A stretch of DNA of 11,857 nt from assembly GCA_051650265.1 (NCBI GenBank), contig JBOFIR010000120.1:1-11857 (forward strand), written 5' to 3'. The notes beneath the pieces were generated by a model. It saw only the letters and a list, made by a program, of their open reading frames with translations. It was not told the origin of the DNA and made no database searches. The DNA comes from JBOFEH01 sp051650265 (GTDB lineage: Bacteria; Bacillota; Clostridia; Lachnospirales; Cellulosilyticaceae). A program made the position numbers and the translations under genes. Below are positions 6,869 through 11,857 of this stretch, piece after piece. The stretch's first letter is position 1. Each line of letters begins with the position of its first letter.

Positions 6869-8955
6869 CGCCAGGGACAGTACTGGGAGAGCGTTATGAA
6901 ATCATAGAAAAAATAGGCGCTGGCGGCATGTCTATTGTCTATAAGGCAAGGTGTAATAGACTAGAGCGTTATGTCGCAATTAAGGTGCTCAGAGAAGAGT
7001 TTGCAAAAGACGATGCGTTCCTCAAGAAGTTTAGAGCAGAGGCGCTCTCAGCAGCTAGCTTATCTCATCCCAATATCGTAGGCATCTACGATGTAGGTCA
7101 TGATCATGAACGTCACTATATCGTGATGGAGTTGGTAGAAGGAGAGACTTTGAAGGAACTGATTGCCAAAGAAGGGCCATTGCCTTCAAAGGTGGTACTA
7201 GAATATGGCCTTCAAATTCTTGGTGCAGTGAGACATGCACATCGTAAGCAGATTATTCATAGAGATATCAAGCCACAAAATATTTTAGTGACCCATGATA
7301 AGATTCTCAAGGTGACTGATTTTGGAATTGCACGAGCGGTAGATTCGTCTACGATCGTCGCAGCAGGGAATGCTATTGGTTCGGTTCATTATTTCTCGCC
7401 AGAACAGGCAAAAGGGAAATATATCAATGAAACAAGTGACCTGTATTCTTGTGGGATTGTGCTCTTTGAATTGGCAACTAACAAACTACCATTTGAGGCA
7501 GATTCACATGTTTCCATTGCCCTCAAGCATATCAATGAAGATATTCCAAGACCTTCTACATTGGTACCAGATCTCTATCCTGGTTTAGAGCAAATCATCC
7601 TGAGAGCAACAGATAAAAAACAAGAGAATCGTTACCAAACAGCAGAGGATATGATTCATGATGTGAAAGAAGTGATGAGTAATCCGAGCTATGTGGCGAT
7701 AGAACCTGTAATAGATGACTTGGTTGAAAATACGATTCTGCTTACTCCAGAGGAAACTGAACAGATTCGTGAGCAAAGTAAGGAACTCTTGCCTAAGGCG
7801 TCAGAAATCAAAGTGCCTTTAGAACCATTGCATACAGTCGTGAAGGATGACGATGAGGAAGAAGTATCGCCAGCCTATAAAGTACTTGTAGCGGCGGGGG
7901 CGATACTAGGCACACTGGTATTGGTGGGAATTATTGCCTATGCGGCAATCTTTTGGATGCCATCATGGTCAGCACCGAAGCATGTGGCGGTGCCTAATGT
8001 GGTAGGGCAGACTGTTGAACAAGCAACTTTGCTTGTAGCTGATAAGGACTTGAAGCTTGAAGTGATGGGTACAAGGGCTGATGGGACAGTGACACCAGGG
8101 ACAATTCTAGAGCAAGATCCTAAACGTGAAGACGTAGTAAAACCAGGAACTGTGGTGGGCATCATTCTTGCCAAAGGGGAAGAGGAAACAGAAGAAATTA
8201 CTATGGTCACCGTGCCAGATGTGGTGGGTCTTAGTGTAGGTGATGCACAGCGTAAGCTTAAAGAAATGAATCTTTATGGACGCGTTGCTGAACGTGTTTA
8301 TGATGAAGAAGTAGAGGCGGGAAAAATCATTGATGTGAAGCCTGCACCTGGTAGTAGTGTGAGTGAAGATGAAGTAATAGAACTTGTAGTGAGCAATGGA
8401 CCAGAAGTGGTTTATTGTACGGTGCCAAATCTTTACAATTTAGATAAGGCCAATGCAGAGCTGATGCTACGTAATGCAGAGCTCAAACTTGGTAAGGTGA
8501 CAGAAGAAACAAGTGAGACCGTAGAAAAAGGTCTTGTAGTGAGCCAAACGCTACTAGTTAATACACAAGTAGAGAAGGATACAGCTGTAGACATTGTGAT
8601 TAGTTCAGGCCCAGCGGAAGTGATTCCACCGGTAGAGGACGACGGCGTCGTGCCACCGGAAGAAGGCGGGGAAACGACTACGCCAGAACAACCTGGAGTA
8701 GAGGAACCTGTTCAGAACACAAAGACGTATGTTTTGGAAGCACCTAGAGATAATAGCAAAGAGGAGTACCATGTGATGATCAATTTTGAGAGCCAAGATG
8801 GTAGTTCAAATACTGTTTATGATAAAGTGGTGAAGAAAGAACAATTCCCACTACCAATTCAGATTACAGGATCTGGCAAAGGACAACTTAAGGTGTATTT
8901 TGACGCAGTAGAAGAATATAATGACCCTATAGATTTTAACGAGGTGACGGAATAG
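6862..8955 (+). CDS. prkC: PASTA-domain Ser/Thr protein kinase PrkC (Stk/PknB family)
   Basis: A membrane kinase whose outer PASTA domains bind muropeptides and whose inner domain phosphorylates cell-wall, translation and growth proteins. The 697 residues run as follows: kinase domain about 12-272, with glycine loop IGAGGMSIVY (18-27), Lys41, HRDIKPQN (133-140), DFG (153-155) and SPEQ (179-182); acidic juxtamembrane region (about 328-335); one transmembrane helix (about 342-366); three PASTA repeats beginning near VPNVVG (378), VPDVVG (451) and VPNLYN (521); Pro/Glu/Thr-rich linker (about 586-619); and an extra C-terminal domain (about 620-697) of alternating hydrophobic residues, probably beta-rich. 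The start is fixed by GAGGTGAG (6848-6855) six bases upstream. It overlaps prpC and its stop abuts rsgA. The activation loop has Ser162, Ser163 and Thr164, fewer threonines than in B. subtilis PrkC. The active site is complete, so an active kinase is expected. Confidence 0.97.
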   Translation: MLTPGTVLGERYEIIEKIGAGGMSIVYKARCNRLERYVAIKVLREEFAKDDAFLKKFRAEALSAASLSHPNIVGIYDVGHDHERHYIVMELVEGETLKELIAKEGPLPSKVVLEYGLQILGAVRHAHRKQIIHRDIKPQNILVTHDKILKVTDFGIARAVDSSTIVAAGNAIGSVHYFSPEQAKGKYINETSDLYSCGIVLFELATNKLPFEADSHVSIALKHINEDIPRPSTLVPDLYPGLEQIILRATDKKQENRYQTAEDMIHDVKEVMSNPSYVAIEPVIDDLVENTILLTPEETEQIREQSKELLPKASEIKVPLEPLHTVVKDDDEEEVSPAYKVLVAAGAILGTLVLVGIIAYAAIFWMPSWSAPKHVAVPNVVGQTVEQATLLVADKDLKLEVMGTRADGTVTPGTILEQDPKREDVVKPGTVVGIILAKGEEETEEITMVTVPDVVGLSVGDAQRKLKEMNLYGRVAERVYDEEVEAGKIIDVKPAPGSSVSEDEVIELVVSNGPEVVYCTVPNLYNLDKANAELMLRNAELKLGKVTEETSETVEKGLVVSQTLLVNTQVEKDTAVDIVISSGPAEVIPPVEDDGVVPPEEGGETTTPEQPGVEEPVQNTKTYVLEAPRDNSKEEYHVMINFESQDGSSNTVYDKVVKKEQFPLPIQITGSGKGQLKVYFDAVEEYNDPIDFNEVTE

Positions 8956-9849
8956 ATGATGCAAGGAACGATCATAAAAGGGATCGCAGGATTTTACTAT
9001 GTAAAGTCAAATGGCGAGACATACGAATGTAAAGCACGTGGTAAATTTAGAAAAGAGAGTATGATTCCTCTCATAGGAGATGACGTGATGATTAGCGTCA
9101 TAGAGGATGATGATCCAACTAAATCCTATAAGCAAGGTACGGTAGAAGAAATCTTGAAACGTAGGAATAAGCTTATTAGACCACCTGTGGCCAATGTGGA
9201 TCAGGGGATTGTGGTATTTTCTGTCACATATCCACAGATTCACCTAGACTTATTAGATCGTTTTTTGGTAATGGTTGAAAGAGAAGGGATTAGACCTTAT
9301 ATCGTGCTCAATAAGATCGATGAAGGTAATCCTGAAAGTTATGAATATATTGTTCAGGGATATACAAAAGCTGGCTATGAGGTATTTTGTATATCTGCTA
9401 AGAAAAATAGTAATATTGACTCACTGAAGGTACTCCTTAGGGACAAGACTTCATTTTTTGCAGGGCCATCAGGTGTAGGGAAGTCTACACTGCTCAATGC
9501 AATCCAGCCAGATCTCAAACTTCAGACAGGTGAAGTGAGTGCAAAGATCAAGCGTGGAAAGCATACCACAAGACATGTGGAGCTTTTGCCGCTCAATATA
9601 GGCGGATTCGTACTTGATACACCAGGTTTCACATCTTTGGAGTTTGATAGTATCGATGCAGATGATTTGAGACACTACTTCCCTGAGTTTGAGGCATATG
9701 AGGGTACATGTCGCTTTGGTGGCTGTAGCCATACGCACGAACCAGGATGTAAGGTAAAAGAAGCACTTGAAGCGGGCGAACTTTTTGAGTCACGCTATGA
9801 CAACTATGTAACTTATTACAAACAATTAAAAGAGACAAGGAGATGGTAA
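8956..9849 (+). CDS. rsgA: Small ribosomal subunit maturation GTPase RsgA (YloQ/CpgA)
   Basis: A circularly permuted GTPase that checks late 30S subunit assembly. The 297 residues begin with an OB-fold domain (about 1-75). G motifs follow in permuted order: G4 NKID (119-122), G5 SAK (147-149), G1 GPSGVGKST (170-178), G2 HTTRH (203-207) and G3 DTPG (221-224). A C-terminal zinc site has Cys252, Cys257, His259 and Cys265 in CRFGGCSHTHEPGC. The length matches the Gram-positive family. The ATG at 8956 directly follows the prkC stop, and GAGGTGA (8941-8947) is eight bases upstream. A second ATG, one codon later, cannot be excluded. In B. subtilis the homologue is a known PrkC substrate, so the adjacent position is functionally meaningful. 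rpe begins two bases after the stop. Confidence 0.97.
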   Translation: MMQGTIIKGIAGFYYVKSNGETYECKARGKFRKESMIPLIGDDVMISVIEDDDPTKSYKQGTVEEILKRRNKLIRPPVANVDQGIVVFSVTYPQIHLDLLDRFLVMVEREGIRPYIVLNKIDEGNPESYEYIVQGYTKAGYEVFCISAKKNSNIDSLKVLLRDKTSFFAGPSGVGKSTLLNAIQPDLKLQTGEVSAKIKRGKHTTRHVELLPLNIGGFVLDTPGFTSLEFDSIDADDLRHYFPEFEAYEGTCRFGGCSHTHEPGCKVKEALEAGELFESRYDNYVTYYKQLKETRRW

Positions 9850-9850
9850 G

Positions 9851-10522
9851 ATGATACATTTAGCACCTTCCATATTATCAGCAGATTTTGCAAACCTAGA
9901 AAGAGACGTGAAGAAGGTAGAGGCAGCAGGCGCTACCTTTCTTCATGTAGATGTAATGGATGGACAGTTCGTTTCTAATATTACAATCGGGGCACCAGTT
10001 GCCAAAGCTTTAAGACCACATTTTGAAGGGGTGATGGATGTTCATCTGATGATTGCATCACCAGAGCGTTATCTTGAAGACTTTGCACAAGCAGGGGCAG
10101 ATATTTTGACAGTACACCTCGAAGCGTGTACACATATTCATGGGACACTCCAGCGTATTCGTGGATTAGGAATGAAGGCAGGCGTTGCAATCAATCCTGG
10201 TACCCCAGTAAGTGTCTTAGAACCAATTATGGATCAAGTAGATATGGTACTTGTGATGTCTGTAAATCCAGGCTTTGGTGGTCAGTCATTTATTCCATAT
10301 AGCTTGGAGAAGATTAGACAAGTAAAGGCGCTTGCTGATCAAAGTGGTCGTGAGATCCTCATTCAGGTAGATGGTGGGATTGGTCTTGATAATGCCAAAG
10401 AGGTGATTGAAGCAGGGGCAAATGTACTTGTAGCAGGATCTGCAGTATATAATGCACCAGATATAACGGCACGCGTACAAGAATTTGTGACGTTATTTGG
10501 AGCAGTAGCGAAGGAGAACTAG
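9851..10522 (+). CDS. rpe: Ribulose-phosphate 3-epimerase
   Basis: Interconverts ribulose 5-phosphate and xylulose 5-phosphate in the pentose phosphate pathway; a cytosolic TIM-barrel metalloenzyme. The 223 residues start with IHLAPSILSADF, the family signature. The predicted metal ligands and catalytic acids are His32 and Asp34 (HVDVMDG), His65 (DVHLMI) and Asp174 (VDGGI). The phosphate-binding loop VNPGFGGQ is at 138-145, followed by GGI (175-177) and the later AGSAVY. The length is normal. AAGGAGA (9837-9843), inside the end of rsgA, is seven bases before the ATG. The start codon lies one base after the rsgA stop and the stop codon touches thiN, so it belongs to the same transcript. No regulatory site of its own is seen. 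The position rsgA-rpe-thiN is the conserved Firmicutes arrangement. Confidence 0.97.
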   Translation: MIHLAPSILSADFANLERDVKKVEAAGATFLHVDVMDGQFVSNITIGAPVAKALRPHFEGVMDVHLMIASPERYLEDFAQAGADILTVHLEACTHIHGTLQRIRGLGMKAGVAINPGTPVSVLEPIMDQVDMVLVMSVNPGFGGQSFIPYSLEKIRQVKALADQSGREILIQVDGGIGLDNAKEVIEAGANVLVAGSAVYNAPDITARVQEFVTLFGAVAKEN

Positions 10523-11155
10523 ATGCACGTATTGATTTTGACCAATGGGGAATATGGCGATTATCATTTCTGCAAAGGACCGTTTACATATGATTATGTG
10601 ATTTGTGCGGACAATGGAATGAAGCATGCAAGACAGTTAGGCATACAACCCAACTTGATTTTAGGTGATTTTGATAGTTGTGATCAAGAGGACCTGGCGT
10701 ACTTTGAGGCAAAGCAGGTGATGATTCAGCGTGTACCGGCAATGAAAGACGAGACAGATACAGAACTTGCCATAGATACAGCACTTTTGATGGGTGCAAC
10801 GGAGATTGATGTATTTGGTGGTGTAGGAAGTCGTATTGATCATAGTTTGGGCAATATACATTTGCTCAAAAAAACATTGGCTAAGGGCGTGAAGATGTGG
10901 CTTTATAGTAGTCACAACCAGATTACCCTCATTGATCATGAAATCATACTACAAGGCGCAGTGGGACAGACGATCAGTCTATTGCCACTTACATTGGAAG
11001 TGAGTGGTGTCACTACGCAGGGACTCTTGTATGAGGTTGAAGATACAACATTTGTGTTGGGAAGACCTATAGGTGTCAGTAATGAAATGACTGCTTCTGA
11101 AGCAAGTATTAGTGTGTCAGAAGGTCTACTTCTCGTAATAAAGGCAAATGACTAA
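10523..11155 (+). CDS. thiN: Thiamine pyrophosphokinase (thiamine diphosphokinase)
   Basis: Transfers pyrophosphate from ATP to thiamine, giving the cofactor thiamine diphosphate. The 210 residues show the family motifs: ADNGMKHARQLG (29-40), ILGDFDS (46-52), the catalytic acidic stretch KDETDTELAID (75-85), and GGVGSRIDHSLGN (99-111). The C-terminal half (about 140-210) is the beta-rich thiamine-binding domain, with GRPIGVSNEMT (180-190). The length is close to B. subtilis ThiN. AAGGAGA (10511-10517) lies five bases before the ATG, and the rpe stop codon abuts the start. No TPP riboswitch is possible in the zero-length gap, so control by thiamine, if any, is not local. The stop codon overlaps the A-run of a strong terminator, which makes thiN the end of this transcription unit. 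Confidence 0.96.
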   Translation: MHVLILTNGEYGDYHFCKGPFTYDYVICADNGMKHARQLGIQPNLILGDFDSCDQEDLAYFEAKQVMIQRVPAMKDETDTELAIDTALLMGATEIDVFGGVGSRIDHSLGNIHLLKKTLAKGVKMWLYSSHNQITLIDHEIILQGAVGQTISLLPLTLEVSGVTTQGLLYEVEDTTFVLGRPIGVSNEMTASEASISVSEGLLLVIKAND

Positions 11156-11187
11156 AAAAGTGTGAGTCTAAGACTCACACTTTTTTT
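11154..11187 (+). terminator. Intrinsic terminator ending the long gene run after thiN
   Basis: GTGTGAGTC (11160-11168) pairs with GACTCACAC (11172-11180) around TAA, flanked by six A upstream and seven T downstream. The stem is strong and the T-run is uninterrupted, so this is a textbook rho-independent terminator. Its A-run overlaps the thiN stop codon. The flanking A and T runs could also support some termination from the opposite strand. Confidence 0.93.
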
Positions 11188-11189
11188 AG

Positions 11190-11218
11190 TTGGGAATAAA
11201 ATGATGATATATCATAAT
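11190..11218 (+). promoter_or_regulatory. Candidate promoter for the small-protein/spoVM island
   Basis: TTGGGA (11190-11195) and CATAAT (11213-11218) are separated by 17 bp, an acceptable vegetative-type pair. Initiation would fall near 11225, just before the SD-like AGGGAAGG (11227-11234). The same -10 region, CATAATAT, also loosely resembles a sporulation sigma-E -10 element, and spoVM of B. subtilis is sigma-E controlled. The upstream half for sigma-E is poor, so the sigma class is open. A promoter is needed here because the preceding terminator is strong. Confidence 0.4.
11204..11215. repeat. 12-bp perfect palindrome overlapping the candidate promoter
   Basis: ATGATATATCAT at 11204-11215 is its own reverse complement. 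It sits in the spacer and first bases of the candidate -10 element, where a repressor site would act. Palindromes of this length are expected a few times by chance in AT-rich DNA of this size, so an operator role is only a possibility. Confidence 0.35.
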
Positions 11219-11236
11219 ATGGAAGCAGGGAAGGAC

Positions 11237-11377
11237 ATGAAGAAAAGAGTATTTGGCTTCGCTTGTTTTTGTGTGGGATGTGGCATGGTAATGGCTGTGG
11301 TAGTACCTGCTTTGGGCTGGGTTTTTCTAACAGCTGCCATATTTCTTTTTTTAGGCTATATCTTAATTTGTAGTTGA
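11237..11377 (+). CDS. Small two-helix hydrophobic membrane protein, function unknown
   Basis: A 46-residue protein starting MKKRVFGFACFCVG and ending FLGYILICS. Two hydrophobic stretches (about 5-23 and 27-45) are split at Pro24, so a membrane hairpin is likely, with the basic KKR end inside. There are four cysteines (10, 12, 15, 45) and a GxG (14-16). The frame is open further upstream, through ATG 11219, 11204 and 11201 to a GTG inside the terminator. I choose ATG 11237 because AGGGAAGG (11227-11234) precedes it and the earlier starts fall in the candidate promoter. It lies between the thiN terminator and spoVM, only 14 nt before the spoVM start, so the two are probably cotranscribed. I do not recognise a named family. 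A link to sporulation is inferred from the neighbour only. Confidence 0.65.
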   Translation: MKKRVFGFACFCVGCGMVMAVVVPALGWVFLTAAIFLFLGYILICS

Positions 11378-11391
11378 TGGAGGTCAAAATA

Positions 11392-11463
11392 ATGAAGATA
11401 TATGTAATCAAGCTACCAAGATGGTTAGGAAAAATTGTAGGAAAGGTTTATAAACCTCACTAA
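11392..11463 (+). CDS. spoVM: Stage V sporulation protein M (SpoVM)
   Basis: A 23-residue amphipathic peptide that in B. subtilis recognises the curved forespore membrane, anchors the coat scaffold ATPase SpoIVA and modulates the FtsH protease. The sequence begins MKIYVIKLPRWLGKIVGK and ends VYKPH. Compared with B. subtilis SpoVM (MKFYTIKLPKFLGGIVRA...), the core K-x-Y-x-I-K-L-P-(K/R)-aromatic-L-G-x-I-V is retained, including Pro9, known to matter for membrane targeting. The C-terminal part differs and is about three residues shorter than the 26-residue B. subtilis peptide. GGAGG (11379-11383) stands eight bases before the ATG. The location after thiN and before rpmB is the conserved one. It ends 30 nt before a bidirectional terminator. 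Motif, SD and synteny agree, so the call is strong despite the tiny size. Confidence 0.92.
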   Translation: MKIYVIKLPRWLGKIVGKVYKPH

Positions 11464-11493
11464 GATTGAATAGAATAACCTGAAAATGGGTAT

Positions 11494-11525
11494 AAAAAAA
11501 GAAGCGTAGATACGCTTCTTTTTTT
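11494..11525. terminator. Bidirectional terminator between spoVM and rpmB
   Basis: The 15-base arms AAAAAAAGAAGCGTA (11494-11508) and TACGCTTCTTTTTTT (11511-11525) are perfect reverse complements around GA. Read from either strand, it gives a stem followed by seven T. It serves spoVM on the plus strand and rpmB on the minus strand, whose stop lies 55 nt away. Confidence 0.93.
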
Positions 11526-11532
11526 AATAAAA

Positions 11533-11568
11533 ATTCCACAGGAGCTTCAAAGAAGCATCATATGGAAT
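11533..11568 (-). repeat. Imperfect inverted repeat in the rpmB 3' untranslated region
   Basis: ATTCCA (11533-11538) matches TGGAAT (11563-11568), and inside it GCTTC (11544-11548) matches GAAGC (11552-11556) around AAA. The two stems are separated by unpaired bases of unequal length. In the rpmB transcript this lies between the stop codon and the terminator. It may be an mRNA-stabilising fold or chance. Confidence 0.3.
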
Positions 11569-11579
11569 AGGTCAGACTA

Positions 11580-11765
11580 TTAAGCACGAGTCACTAAGTT
11601 AGAACGTAAGCAACGTGTACACACGTTCATTGTTTTGATAGCACCGTTTTGTGCTACTCTAACTTTTCTTACGTTAGCTTTCCACATTTTATTTGATCTT
11701 CTATGAGAGTGGCTTACTTTAATACCAAAGTGCACGTCTTTTGAGCAAATTTCGCATTTTGCCAT
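11580..11765 (-). CDS. rpmB: Ribosomal protein L28 (bL28), zinc-binding four-cysteine form
   Basis: A component of the large ribosomal subunit. The 61 residues begin MAKCEICSKDVHFGIKVSHSHRRSNK and include the conserved basic stretch MWKANVRKVRV (27-37). Cys4, Cys7, Cys49 and Cys52 form two CxxC pairs, the zinc-ribbon (C+) version, which implies zinc dependence. The frame extends seven codons upstream to another ATG, but MAKCEIC is chosen because AAGGAGGTG precedes it; the GGAGG (11778-11774 on the minus strand) is eight bases before the ATG. It faces spoVM and converges on the bidirectional terminator. The inverted orientation of rpmB after spoVM is the same as I recall for B. subtilis. It has its own well-formed promoter just upstream, so it is a monocistronic unit as far as can be seen. 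Confidence 0.97.
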   Translation of the reverse strand: MAKCEICSKDVHFGIKVSHSHRRSNKMWKANVRKVRVAQNGAIKTMNVCTRCLRSNLVTRA

Positions 11766-11810
11766 TTGAAACACCTCCTTGTTCAATAAATCCGTGACAT
11801 AACAACTGCT

Positions 11811-11839
11811 ATTTTAACAGATAATAAATCATATTTCAA
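11811..11839 (-). promoter_or_regulatory. Vegetative promoter of rpmB
   Basis: On the minus strand, TTGAAA (11839-11834) is followed after 17 bp by TAAAAT (11816-11811), preceded by TG one base earlier, an extended -10. Initiation would fall near 11804, giving a leader of about 40 nt with the strong SD of rpmB. All parts fit a sigma-A type promoter. Short copies of CTGTTA and its complement (11842-11847, 11815-11820) flank it, of uncertain meaning. Confidence 0.75.
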
Positions 11840-11857
11840 GTCTGTTAGAGAATATTT

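Noticed and set aside
10490..10523. TPP riboswitch or other thiamine control before thiN
   Set aside because: The rpe stop abuts the thiN start, so there is no leader in which such an element could fit, and no thi-box-like sequence was seen.
11815..11847. TAACAG and CTGTTA flanking the rpmB -35 region as an operator
   Set aside because: Six-base arms with a 21-base gap are too short to separate from chance in this AT-rich interval.
1..11857. Mobile element, phage, CRISPR or defence system
   Set aside because: No transposase, integrase, terminal inverted repeats, direct-repeat arrays or defence motifs were found. Nearly every base is accounted for by conserved core genes.

Overview
This window is a housekeeping region of a low-to-moderate GC, spore-forming Firmicute. 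Gene order and protein style point to the Clostridia, probably Lachnospirales-like. The species cannot be named from the sequence. The order priA-def-fmt-(yugP)-rsmB-rlmN-prpC-prkC-rsgA-rpe-thiN-spoVM, followed by a divergently oriented rpmB, matches the conserved Firmicutes block that is also known from Bacillus subtilis. The presence of spoVM implies an endospore former.

Layout. Positions 1-1500 hold the 3' part of priA, the replication restart helicase; its 5' part lies outside the window. def (peptide deformylase) and fmt (Met-tRNA formyltransferase) follow. Next comes a membrane-anchored HExxH zinc peptidase of the YugP type, then a hairpin terminator (3658-3683). rsmB and rlmN (16S and 23S rRNA methyltransferases), prpC and prkC (PP2C phosphatase and PASTA Ser/Thr kinase), rsgA (30S assembly GTPase), rpe (pentose phosphate epimerase) and thiN (thiamine pyrophosphokinase) then form a tight run. 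Stops and starts there abut or overlap by a few bases, and SD motifs often lie inside the preceding gene. A strong terminator overlaps the thiN stop codon.

The 3' end is the most interesting part. Between the thiN terminator (11154-11187) and a nearly perfectly symmetric bidirectional terminator (11494-11525) sits a small island. It holds a candidate promoter with an overlapping 12-bp palindrome, a 46-aa two-helix membrane protein that I do not recognise by name, and a 23-aa spoVM. spoVM is too short for ordinary gene calling but matches the SpoVM pattern clearly. On the minus strand, rpmB (ribosomal protein L28, four-cysteine form) converges on the same terminator and has a well-formed promoter near the right edge of the window.

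How the genes work together. def and fmt are the two ends of the N-formylmethionine cycle. rsmB, rlmN, rsgA and rpmB act on ribosome maturation and decoding. prpC and prkC form the antagonistic phosphatase and kinase pair that senses cell-wall fragments; in B. subtilis the kinase is known to phosphorylate the RsgA homologue. rpe and thiN supply central metabolism and the thiamine cofactor. I found no insertion sequence, phage gene, CRISPR array, tRNA, rRNA or riboswitch. No gap between genes exceeds 300 bases. I see no sign of a new defence or mobile system; the genuinely under-annotated material is the two tiny genes at 11237-11463.
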